The position numbers were made by a program, and so were the translations under genes. From contig CAJXWI010000158.1 of assembly GCA_913062735.1 (NCBI GenBank), positions 1 through 6,381 on the forward strand: a stretch of 6,381 nucleotides of DNA, given 5' to 3'. The notes under the pieces were generated by a model. It made no database searches, was not told the DNA's origin, and saw only the letters and a program-made list of their open reading frames with translations. Numbering within the stretch: the stretch's first letter is position 1; every line of letters begins with the position of its first letter. This document shows positions 1-5,713 of the stretch, in pieces. Origin of the DNA: an uncultured Arcobacter sp. (lineage in GTDB: Bacteria > Campylobacterota > Campylobacteria > Campylobacterales > Arcobacteraceae).

Positions 1-18
1 AGATACTTTTCTAAAATG

Positions 19-27
19 TGATACAAT
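19..27 (+). promoter_or_regulatory. Extended -10 promoter element upstream of the rof-like gene
   Basis: The sequence reads TG-A-TACAAT, an extended -10 box one base off the TATAAT consensus. No convincing -35 box is visible, but only 18 bases of upstream sequence are available. Transcription would start near position 34 and give a leader of about 26 bases containing the GGAG ribosome binding site. The box lies inside the possible upstream GTG start at 18, which argues against that start. This is assigned from the motif only. Confidence 0.45.
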
Positions 28-49
28 CTTTTTATAAAATAATAATATT

Positions 50-53
50 GGAG
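50..53 (+). promoter_or_regulatory. Ribosome binding site that fixes the rof-like start
   Basis: GGAG sits 6 bases before the ATG at 60. The longer reading frame that opens with GTG at 18 has no such site and would begin inside the -10 box. The 60 start also places the conserved Rof N-terminus (YQ.I.C..YD.LE) right after the initiator methionine, as in the E. coli protein. Confidence 0.7.
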
Positions 54-59
54 ACTAAG

Positions 60-305
60 ATGAATGAATATCAAAGTATTTCTTGTCATTTTTATGATGA
101 ATTAGAAGCTGCTGCTGTGAAAAAAGTTTTATGTACTATTGTATACAAAGAAGAAGAGGAAGAAAAAGAGATTAAACAAAAAATAATAGATTTAAAAATA
201 ATTGATAAAGCTGAATATATGATACTTGAAAATGCACAAAAAATAAGATTAGACAAGGTTCTTTTATTTAACAATTTAAATCCAAATGACAATAAATATT
301 GCTAA
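60..305 (+). CDS. rof: Rof (YaeO)-like Rho-binding antiterminator
   Basis: This 81-residue protein resembles E. coli Rof/YaeO, a small protein of about 84 residues that binds the transcription terminator Rho, blocks its loading on RNA and so reduces Rho-dependent termination in the cytoplasm. What is seen: an N-terminal YQSISC followed by YDELE (residues 4-16), matching the family pattern YQxIxC-xx-YDxLE; a central acidic and basic stretch (EEEEEKE, about 31-37) in the strand region; and a C-terminal AEYMILE...IRLDKVLLF block (51-70) matching the family's EYLVVE...LRLDKI.SF block. The acidic N-terminal residues fit the known acidic Rho-binding surface. The start at 60 is preferred to the GTG at 18 because of GGAG at 50-53. 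A small membrane protein gene starts 16 bases downstream and probably shares the transcript. The family call comes from remembered motifs, not a search; the function in this organism is inferred. Confidence 0.78.
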   Translation: MNEYQSISCHFYDELEAAAVKKVLCTIVYKEEEEEKEIKQKIIDLKIIDKAEYMILENAQKIRLDKVLLFNNLNPNDNKYC

Positions 306-321
306 TAAATGATAATAACAA

Positions 322-624
322 ATGAGTAAAAAACTTAAGTTCTTAATTTTATATATAATTCCGTCCTTATCTTTTTCTCTTTTGCTTCTTGTTTACGTAG
401 ATGCTTATGGGAAGTACCCTGAAGATACTTTTATAAACAGTGCTTTTACTTTAATAGCTTTGGGATTTTTATTGTCTTGTTTTGTAACAATAAATTTATT
501 TTCTATGTTTTTAAATAAGAAACTTTTTTATATGGGATTACTCTTTTGTATCTTAGCTTTTTTGCTTGAAGTGGCTGTTGTTTGTATTTATCTTCTAATT
601 TTTTACGATGTTTTTACTCCCTAA
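322..624 (+). CDS. Small three-helix membrane protein of unknown function
   Basis: I do not recognise this 100-residue protein. It is very hydrophobic and has three likely membrane helices: about residues 6-27 after a basic MSKKLK start, 39-63, and 69-95. A short polar loop with YGKYPEDTF (29-37) follows the first helix and a short basic loop (NKK, 65-67) follows the second. By the positive-inside rule the N-terminus and the NKK loop would face the cytoplasm. No enzymatic motif or metal-binding residue pattern is visible. No good ribosome binding site precedes the ATG (the upstream bases are AATAATAACAA), so translation may be coupled to the rof-like gene, whose stop lies 16 bases upstream. 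Its stop codon lies inside the left arm of a terminator-like hairpin, which makes it the last gene of a two-gene unit. That it is a real gene rests on a full-length uninterrupted frame, its helix pattern and its position. Confidence 0.65.
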   Translation: MSKKLKFLILYIIPSLSFSLLLLVYVDAYGKYPEDTFINSAFTLIALGFLLSCFVTINLFSMFLNKKLFYMGLLFCILAFLLEVAVVCIYLLIFYDVFTP

Positions 625-656
625 ATTAAATTAAATTTGGGGCGAGTCTTTTATTT
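616..656 (+). terminator. Intrinsic terminator overlapping the stop of the small membrane protein gene
   Basis: The left arm 616-627 (ACTCCCTAAATT) pairs with the right arm 634-647 (AATTTGGGGCGAGT) across a 6-base AAATTA loop. The pairing has one G-U pair and small bulges on the G-rich side. CTTTTATTT at 648-656 follows directly. The GC pairs in the stem, placed in an AT-rich context and followed by a T-rich tail, fit a Rho-independent terminator. The TAA stop at 622-624 lies in the left arm. The imperfect stem lowers confidence. Confidence 0.6.
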
Positions 657-657
657 A

Positions 658-685
658 CTAAGAAAATTAAATATAATTTTCTTAG
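658..685. repeat. Perfect 12-bp inverted repeat, hairpin after the terminator
   Basis: The arms CTAAGAAAATTA (658-669) and TAATTTTCTTAG (674-685) are perfect inverted copies around a 4-base AATA loop. No T-run follows on either strand, so it is not a textbook terminator. It starts one base after the T-rich tail of the preceding terminator. It could be a back-up terminator, a 3'-end stabilising hairpin or a protein binding site. Confidence 0.55.
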
Positions 686-722
686 CATCACTTATTCCAA
701 AAGCAGGCTTCTCAATATATTA

Positions 723-750
723 TTTATAAAATATTTATTTTATAAAATAT
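723..750. repeat. AT-only direct repeat and palindrome in the gap before the GGDEF-EAL gene
   Basis: TTTATAAAATAT occurs at 723-734 and again at 739-750, a 16-base period. TATTTTATAAAATA at 736-749 is a perfect 14-bp palindrome. In such AT-rich sequence part of this may be chance. The rest of the gap 625-889 holds no reading frame that looks like a gene and no RNA gene that I can recognise. Confidence 0.35.
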
Positions 751-773
751 AAAAATTAAGTACTTGTATTTTC

Positions 774-804
774 TTATTAATAGCCGTACTTAAGGCTTTA
801 ATAA
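774..804. repeat. Bulged inverted repeat upstream of the GGDEF-EAL gene
   Basis: TTATTAA-t-AGCC (774-785) can pair with GGCT-TTAATAA (794-804), giving 11 base pairs with one bulged base and an 8-base loop. No T tail follows. It lies about 90 bases upstream of the start codon and could be an operator or a leader structure. This comes from sequence symmetry only. Confidence 0.3.
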
Positions 805-846
805 TATAGTCTAATGCTAAATGATTTTACTTACATAAAAATATTA

Positions 847-852
847 TATACT
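847..852 (+). promoter_or_regulatory. Possible -10 box for the GGDEF-EAL gene
   Basis: TATACT differs from the -10 consensus by one base and would put the transcript start near 859, about 30 bases before the ATG. No -35 box stands out. Other near-consensus boxes exist nearby (for example TATAGT at 805-810), so the choice is weak. Confidence 0.25.
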
Positions 853-873
853 TATTTATAGTTGAAAATTTAT

Positions 874-889
874 AAAAGGATTTTTTTTT
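874..889 (+). promoter_or_regulatory. Ribosome binding site with a nine-T spacer
   Basis: AAAAGGA (874-880) is a good Shine-Dalgarno sequence. The whole spacer to the ATG at 890 is nine T residues (881-889). The spacing is near the upper end of the usual optimum, so gain or loss of a T could alter translation strength. Confidence 0.7.
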
Positions 890-2851
890 ATGCTTTATAT
901 AGAATCAAAACGTTTAGGTAAAAACACAGCAATTGGACTCTTAAGTATCGCCTTTATTATTTTACTTCAAGGAGTTTTTGGGGCGTGGGAAATGGAAAAG
1001 ATAACGGATGAATCAAGCAATGCCTTGGTTGTTTTTTCTGATACCCAAGTAGAATCTTTAACATTAAAAAGTATGTTAATTAATTTACGAAAACTCGAAA
1101 AAGACACACTCTTATACAATAAAACATTGTTTGATAAAAAAAGAACGAAGCTTCGTTGGGAAAGAGCTCTTTTAGAAACAAATATACAATTTCTTAAACT
1201 TGAAGAAGAACTTAATGAAAGTGAAATAAAAGCAAAATCATTTTCTTCTTTATTTACGAAGGCTTTCTTTTCATACAAAGATGGAATTACTCTTGTTTTA
1301 AATAAAATATCAAATAGTTCCAAAATCACACAATACGAAGCGTTATTAGAAATGGCTAAATATAAAAAGTATATTTATGCAATGGAAGCAGAAATTGACA
1401 AAATAGTGGAACTGGCTGAAGCACAAGAAATAAAAGCTATTGCAAACTTAAAAAATACTAAAGATAAAATTTATTGGATTTTGGGACTTTCTGGTTTAGG
1501 AAGTGCACTTCTTAGTATTGTTTTAAGTATCTGGATTATTAAAAAAAACATGCATATTAGTCGTACCTTAGAACATCAAGCACTGCATGATACCCTAACA
1601 GGAGTTTTAAATAGAAGAGGACTCTCTATAGTTATTGATAATTATAAAGAAGGTGGAGTTATGGCTTATTTAGACTTAGATAGGTTTAAACTAGTTAATG
1701 ATTTACACGGGCATACAGCAGGAGACGAATTATTAGTTAGTTTGACAAAAAAAATCGCAATGCATTGCAAAGAAAAAAAATGTACAATATCGCGCGTTGG
1801 TGGAGATGAATTTGTTATTTGGTTCAATAATATAAAAGATATTAAAAGTGCAGGGCTTATCTCAAAAGAAATTGTCTCTTTAATTGAGAATCACCCTTTT
1901 TCTTGGATGGGACAAACAATGCAGTTAGGTGCTTCTGTTGGATTAGCAGTTGCTAACAAGGATTTTTTATTTACAGAGGTATTATCACGAGCAGATGCTG
2001 CTTGTAATATGGCAAAAATTCCAGGAAACATCAAAGTAATGGTTTACGAAGAATCTGATCCTGATTTGATTGCACTTAGAAAAGAAGAGAAATGGGCAGC
2101 AAAAATTCCACAAATGATTATAAATGAAGAGTTTTGTTTATATGGGCAACGAATTGTTCCTTTGCAAAGTATTGATTCAAAAGGCCATGTTGAAGTTTTA
2201 ATTAGAGGTATATCTAAAGATGGAAAGATTATTCCACCCGGTTTATTTCTTCCTGCTGCAGAACGTTTTGGGCTAATGCCAAATATAGACAGATGGGTTA
2301 TAGAAACATTATTATCAAGCAATTTAGATGAAGACATGGATTTTTCAATAAATATTTCAGGACATACTTTAGCAGATAAAGAGTATTTACCAAAACTAGT
2401 AAAACTACTTTCTCAATCAGGTAAAGCGCAGCAAATAATATTTGAAATAACAGAATCCGTTGCAATGACTTGTATTGATACCGCACAAAATTATATTAGA
2501 GCATTAAAAGCTATTGGCTGTAGATTTTCCTTAGATGATTTTGGTAGTGGTTTTTCATCGTTTGCGTATTTAAGAGATATTCATGTTGATTATTTAAAAA
2601 TTGATGGAAGTTTGATTAAAGTTTTAACTCGTAGTAAATCTGATAAAATCTTGGTTCAAGCTATTATAAATATGGCCGCTTCTTTAGAGTTAAAAACGGT
2701 TGCAGAATATGTAGAGACTCAAGAATTAGCAGATGTATTAAATCAAATGAATGTTGATTATGCACAAGGTTATGGGCTTCATAAACCTGAACCCTTAACT
2801 AATTTGGCATCATTTAAAGAAATTAAATATAAAAAATCTGCCTTATACTAA
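890..2851 (+). CDS. Membrane-anchored diguanylate cyclase/phosphodiesterase (GGDEF-EAL)
   Basis: This 653-residue inner-membrane protein should make and/or degrade the second messenger c-di-GMP. Order: membrane helix at about 13-33; a periplasmic, mostly helical sensor at about 34-190 with heptad-like stretches, resembling a four-helix-bundle ligand domain; second helix at about 194-217; then, with no HAMP domain, a GGDEF domain from LEHQALHDTLTGVLNRRG (227-244) to about 388. It keeps D262, N270 and D279 (DLDRFK..ND..GH..GD) and an exact RVGGDEF (302-308), but has EKKC where the RxxD inhibitory site should be. The EAL domain at about 405-640 has EVLIR (435-439) in place of EALxR, N488, EITE (519-522), DDFGSG (549-554), KID (570-572), AEYVE (605-609) and QGY (626-628). 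All metal- and substrate-binding positions I can place are present, so phosphodiesterase activity is likely; the net direction of activity cannot be told. The gene appears monocistronic. Its sensed signal is unknown. Confidence 0.95.
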   Translation: MLYIESKRLGKNTAIGLLSIAFIILLQGVFGAWEMEKITDESSNALVVFSDTQVESLTLKSMLINLRKLEKDTLLYNKTLFDKKRTKLRWERALLETNIQFLKLEEELNESEIKAKSFSSLFTKAFFSYKDGITLVLNKISNSSKITQYEALLEMAKYKKYIYAMEAEIDKIVELAEAQEIKAIANLKNTKDKIYWILGLSGLGSALLSIVLSIWIIKKNMHISRTLEHQALHDTLTGVLNRRGLSIVIDNYKEGGVMAYLDLDRFKLVNDLHGHTAGDELLVSLTKKIAMHCKEKKCTISRVGGDEFVIWFNNIKDIKSAGLISKEIVSLIENHPFSWMGQTMQLGASVGLAVANKDFLFTEVLSRADAACNMAKIPGNIKVMVYEESDPDLIALRKEEKWAAKIPQMIINEEFCLYGQRIVPLQSIDSKGHVEVLIRGISKDGKIIPPGLFLPAAERFGLMPNIDRWVIETLLSSNLDEDMDFSINISGHTLADKEYLPKLVKLLSQSGKAQQIIFEITESVAMTCIDTAQNYIRALKAIGCRFSLDDFGSGFSSFAYLRDIHVDYLKIDGSLIKVLTRSKSDKILVQAIINMAASLELKTVAEYVETQELADVLNQMNVDYAQGYGLHKPEPLTNLASFKEIKYKKSALY

Positions 2852-2891
2852 AGCTTAGAAGTTGATTCTTTACTTAAAATTTAGAAAAATG

Positions 2892-2935
2892 TTCTTGCAC
2901 AGCTAAGGCATTATTCTTGTACCTAAAGGCTATTT
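2892..2935. repeat. Imperfect tandem repeat, two copies of about 21 bases
   Basis: Copy 1 (2892-2912) reads TTCTTGCAC-AG-CTAAGGC-ATT. Copy 2 (2914-2935) reads TTCTTGTAC-CTAAAGGCT-ATT. They share a TTCTTG-y-AC start and a CTAA(A)GGC core with small indels. It lies about 40 bases after the GGDEF-EAL stop. The repeat could be a decayed duplication or paired binding sites. Confidence 0.35.
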
Positions 2936-2945
2936 ATAGCTTTTA
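2924..2945 (+). terminator. Weak terminator-like hairpin after the GGDEF-EAL gene
   Basis: TAAAGGCTA (2924-2932) pairs with TAGCTTTTA (2937-2945) over a 4-base TTTA loop, with one G-U pair. The right arm ends in TTTTA, but no long U-run follows and the stem has few GC pairs. It is the only terminator candidate I see between this gene and the ABC operon, 73 bases after the stop. Confidence 0.35.
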
Positions 2946-3032
2946 TGAAAATGGGGCTCTCTTATTGCATCATAATTATTTCTTACTTACATAATTTATA
3001 AGTACTAAAAATCTCAGAATTTTAAATTAATT

Positions 3033-3044
3033 ATTCTTAAGAAT
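3033..3044. promoter_or_regulatory. Perfect 12-bp palindrome in the -35 region of the ABC operon
   Basis: ATTCTTAAGAAT is its own reverse complement and ends 17 bases before the TATAAT box at 3062. That is where a -35 box would be expected, and none is seen. A dimeric repressor or activator could bind here. The binding protein is unknown; the operator role is inferred from position and symmetry. Confidence 0.4.
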
Positions 3045-3061
3045 TTTTATACATACTAAAC

Positions 3062-3067
3062 TATAAT
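3062..3067 (+). promoter_or_regulatory. Consensus -10 box of the ABC transporter operon
   Basis: An exact TATAAT lies 41 bases before the ATG of the binding-protein gene. The predicted transcript start is near 3074, giving a leader of about 35 bases. The spacing to the ribosome binding site is sensible. The lack of a recognisable -35 box is common in Campylobacterota sigma-70 promoters. Confidence 0.6.
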
Positions 3068-3108
3068 TTTGCTAAAGTATTTAATAAAATAATTATTGGG
3101 AGATTATA

Positions 3109-4122
3109 ATGTTAAAAATTAAAAATTTAAAAGCAGGATTGATTTTTTGCGTACTACTTAGTTTGGGTTTTACTACTTTACAAGCAGAAAAAATTAGAAT
3201 TGGGGCTTTACGATTTACTTCTCATGCACCTAGTTTTGTAGCGTATGAACGTGGCTATTTTAATGAACAAGGTTTAGAAGTTGAATTCAAGTTTTTTAAA
3301 TCAGCACAACCTATGGCTGTTGCAATTGCATCAGGCGATGTAGATTTTGGGATTACTGCAATTTCTGGAGGATTAATTAATCTTGCTGGTAAAGGTGCTA
3401 TTAAAGTTATTGGTGGGGCTTTACATGAAGAAAAAGGAATTGATGGTCAAATGATTTTAGCTTCAAAAAAAGCTATTGATTCTGGGGTTAAATCACCTAA
3501 GGATTTAAAAGGCAAAACCTTTGGTATTACTCAAACAGGCTCTTCTTTTCATTATGTAGCACATAAAATTGCACAAAAAGAAGGTTTTACTAATAAAGAT
3601 ATCAAAGTTAAACCTTTACAAAAAGTAGGAGCAATTATAGGGGCTTTAAAAACACAACAAATTGATGCTTGGTCGATAGTACCTCATATTGCAAAAGCTT
3701 TAAATAAAAGTCCTAAGATTTCTATTATTGGAAAAGTATCGGATTATATTCCTGATTATCAAGTAACAGCTGTTTTTACTTCTTCAAACAATGCAAAAAA
3801 TAAAAAAGATTTAGTGAAAAAGTTTTTGAAAGCATTTTCAAAAGGAATCAATGATTATAACCTTGCTTTAGTTGACAAAACAGCAGGTGAAGAAGAAGCT
3901 ACAAAAATGGTTAAATTAATACATAAATATGTATATTCAAGTAAACCATATGCAAAAGCGGCACCTTCTATTAGAAATGGTTCTATGAGAATCAATGAAG
4001 GTGCAAAATTAAATATGGCAAGTGTTAAAGACCAATTACAATGGTTCAAAGATGAAAAAATGGTTAAAAAACATATTAGTATAGATATGTTAGTTGATAG
4101 CAGTTTTGTTAAAACATATTAA
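3109..4122 (+). CDS. Periplasmic substrate-binding protein, nitrate/sulfonate/taurine ABC importer class
   Basis: This 337-residue protein is the solute receptor of the importer encoded by the next two genes. A Sec signal peptide is visible: basic KIKNLK, hydrophobic core at about 9-24, and a likely cut after LQA (A26/E27). There is no lipobox, so it is probably soluble in the periplasm. The mature part follows the SsuA/TauA/NMT1-like fold: IRIGALRFTSHAPSFVAYERGYF (29-51) with the typical A.ERGYF...GL.VE pattern, a GDVDFGI block (76-82), KDLKGKTFGITQTGSS (131-146) and QIDAWSIV (184-191). Length is usual for the family. GGGAG at 3098-3102 lies 6 bases before the ATG, and an exact TATAAT is upstream. 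The substrate cannot be read from sequence: sulfonates, taurine, nitrate-like anions and pyrimidine or thiamine precursors are all handled by relatives. No metabolic gene in the window narrows it down. Confidence 0.88.
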   Translation: MLKIKNLKAGLIFCVLLSLGFTTLQAEKIRIGALRFTSHAPSFVAYERGYFNEQGLEVEFKFFKSAQPMAVAIASGDVDFGITAISGGLINLAGKGAIKVIGGALHEEKGIDGQMILASKKAIDSGVKSPKDLKGKTFGITQTGSSFHYVAHKIAQKEGFTNKDIKVKPLQKVGAIIGALKTQQIDAWSIVPHIAKALNKSPKISIIGKVSDYIPDYQVTAVFTSSNNAKNKKDLVKKFLKAFSKGINDYNLALVDKTAGEEEATKMVKLIHKYVYSSKPYAKAAPSIRNGSMRINEGAKLNMASVKDQLQWFKDEKMVKKHISIDMLVDSSFVKTY

Positions 4123-4134
4123 TAGAAAAATTTA

Positions 4135-4902
4135 ATGGAATTACATATAGAGAACATTTCTCATTCTTATGGAAAACTTGATGTTCTTAAGGATATTAAT
4201 TTAATTATCAAAGAAAAAGAGATTGTTTGCATTGTTGGACCATCTGGCTGTGGGAAATCAACATTATTACGATTACTTGGGGGCTTAGAGAAAGCAACAA
4301 AAGGAAGAGTAATGCAAGTAGGAGAGCCTTCTTCTGCTTCTTTGAATCCTTTGACCTATATTTTTCAGGATTTTGCATTATTGCCTTGGAAAAATGTCTA
4401 TGATAATATTGCTTTGGTCTTAGAGCATCACAATTTAAGTAAAAATGAAATAGATGAGATAATAAAAGATGTATTAAAAAGAACCAAGTTAAGTGATTTT
4501 GAAAAAGCCTTACCCAAACAATTAAGTGGGGGAATGAAACAAAGAGTTGCAATTGCAAGGGCTCTTAGTGTTAAGCCTTCTGTTTTATTAATGGATGAAC
4601 CTTTATCGGCACTTGATAGTCAAACAAGAGAGTTATTATTAGAAGACTTGATTTCTTTATGGGAAAAAGAAAATTTTACAGCAGTATATGTAACACATAA
4701 TTTAAATGAAGCGGTGCGCTTAGGTCATAAAATTGTTGTTTTAGGAAATAGGCCTGGAAAGATTCAAAAAATCATTGAGATAAACATTCCTTTAAATGAA
4801 CGAAAAAATCATATTGTAGAACTTGAAGAAAAACAAAAAATCTTATGGAATATGATGAAAGAAGAAGCACTTAATGCAGATAAGGAAATGTTAAATGTCT
4901 GA
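4135..4902 (+). CDS. ABC transporter ATPase, SsuB/TauB class
   Basis: This 255-residue cytoplasmic ATPase should power the importer. All nucleotide-binding motifs are intact: Walker A GPSGCGKST (35-43), Q-loop FQDFALLPW with Q78, signature LSGGMKQR (130-137), Walker B VLLMDEP (150-156) with catalytic E155, D-loop SALD (158-161) and switch histidine H188 in YVTHNLNEA. ALLPW after the Q-loop and the NRPGKI segment (205-210) are typical of the nitrate/sulfonate/taurine ATPases, as is the total length. The gene begins 12 bases after the binding-protein stop and its last 8 bases overlap the permease start. No Shine-Dalgarno sequence precedes the ATG (TAGAAAAATTTA), unlike its neighbours, so its translation may depend on ribosomes finishing the first gene. 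No hairpin separates it from the first gene. Confidence 0.93.
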   Translation: MELHIENISHSYGKLDVLKDINLIIKEKEIVCIVGPSGCGKSTLLRLLGGLEKATKGRVMQVGEPSSASLNPLTYIFQDFALLPWKNVYDNIALVLEHHNLSKNEIDEIIKDVLKRTKLSDFEKALPKQLSGGMKQRVAIARALSVKPSVLLMDEPLSALDSQTRELLLEDLISLWEKENFTAVYVTHNLNEAVRLGHKIVVLGNRPGKIQKIIEINIPLNERKNHIVELEEKQKILWNMMKEEALNADKEMLNV

Positions 4903-5686
4903 AAAAAAAGAAGTAGAATTTAGAGCCAAGGGTTTTGTATACAAAAAAATACCTTTTTTAGGTGCTTTTGCTTTTATTGTTTTAATTATTTTACTTGAAA
5001 TTGGAACACGATACAATTATATTTCTGATTTGACTCTTCCAAGGCCTTCAGGTGTATTTGCTGCTTTTATTGAGTTATATGATTCAGGTTTATTGTTTGA
5101 GCATTTATTTCCTTCTTTTACCAGACTTTTTGTAGGTTCTTGTTTAGGAATTTTTTTGGGCATTATCATTGGAATTTTAATTGCTTTGTTTTCTACATTA
5201 AGAGCTTCTTTTTTACCCTTAATATCAGCACTTTTCCCCGTACCTAAAATTGCTTTATTGCCTTTGTTTGTAATATGGTTTGGAATTGATGAAGGTTCTA
5301 AATATGCACTAATTGCTTTAGGTACTTTTACTCCTACAGTAATTGCAACCTATGCAGCTGTTGATAATGTAGATAGAAACTTAATACGTATGGGGCAAAG
5401 TTTTGGTTTATCTTGGCTGTCTATTGTAAAAAATATAATTTTGCCTGGATCTTTACCTGGAATTTTATCTGGAATTAGAATTTCCTTAGCTATTGGAATT
5501 ATTCTTTTGGTTGCGGCTGAGATGTTAGGGGCAAGTTATGGAATAGGGGCTTATGTTTTAGAAGCTGGCTCTTTATATGATTTGGAACGTTTATTTGTTG
5601 GAGTTACTATTTTATCCTCAATTGGGGTCTTTCTTAGTTATTTAGTGGGTTTACTTGAGAAACAGTTATTATCGTGGAGAAATTAA
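4895..5686 (+). CDS. ABC transporter permease, SsuC/TauC class
   Basis: This 263-residue inner-membrane protein forms the translocation channel, probably as a homodimer. A charged cytoplasmic N-terminus (1-20) is followed by about six membrane helices: roughly 21-38, 78-100, 104-126, 136-156, 192-214 and 232-252. The LPRPSGV segment (48-54) is typical of this family's periplasmic loop. The cytoplasmic ATPase-coupling (EAA) loop spans about 162-193 and reads LIRMGQSFG...IVKNIILPGSLPGI; the usual Glu-Ala-Ala start is replaced by LIRM, while the central G and the LP..LPGI end are kept. AAEMLGASYGIG (207-218) matches the family C-terminal signature. The start is fixed by AAGGAA (4882-4887), 7 bases before the ATG, inside the ATPase gene. 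The 8-base overlap indicates translational coupling. Confidence 0.92.
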   Translation: MSEKKEVEFRAKGFVYKKIPFLGAFAFIVLIILLEIGTRYNYISDLTLPRPSGVFAAFIELYDSGLLFEHLFPSFTRLFVGSCLGIFLGIIIGILIALFSTLRASFLPLISALFPVPKIALLPLFVIWFGIDEGSKYALIALGTFTPTVIATYAAVDNVDRNLIRMGQSFGLSWLSIVKNIILPGSLPGILSGIRISLAIGIILLVAAEMLGASYGIGAYVLEAGSLYDLERLFVGVTILSSIGVFLSYLVGLLEKQLLSWRN

Positions 5687-5713
5687 GTTTAGGTTTTACA
5701 ATAGAATTTTCCA

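Noticed and set aside
18..59. N-terminal extension of the rof-like gene starting at GTG 18
   Set aside because: It would start inside the -10 box, has no ribosome binding site, and adds residues absent from the Rof family; ATG 60 has GGAG at the right distance.
92..292. Minus-strand open frame, 66 codons
   Set aside because: It is the complement of the rof-like gene. Its Ser- and Phe-rich product mirrors the Lys- and Glu-rich coding strand and shows no family features.
723..804. CRISPR-like or iteron-like array in the AT-rich gap
   Set aside because: Only two copies of a low-complexity 12-mer are present, with no regular spacers and no associated genes.
967..1329. Minus-strand open frame, 120 codons
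   Set aside because: It lies fully inside the periplasmic-domain part of the GGDEF-EAL gene, and its Ser-rich runs are typical antisense artefacts.
2044..2486. Two minus-strand open frames (2044-2337 and 2298-2486)
   Set aside because: Both lie opposite conserved EAL domain codons, and neither resembles a protein family.
2852..3108. Possible small RNA or small gene in the gap between the GGDEF-EAL gene and the ABC operon
   Set aside because: No frame with a ribosome binding site, no tRNA-like fold and no recognisable riboswitch (thiamine, molybdate or other) is visible; only short palindromes and repeats.
3855..4558. Minus-strand open frames at 3855-4049 and 4208-4558
   Set aside because: They are antisense to the binding-protein and ATPase genes, whose motifs show the + strand is coding.
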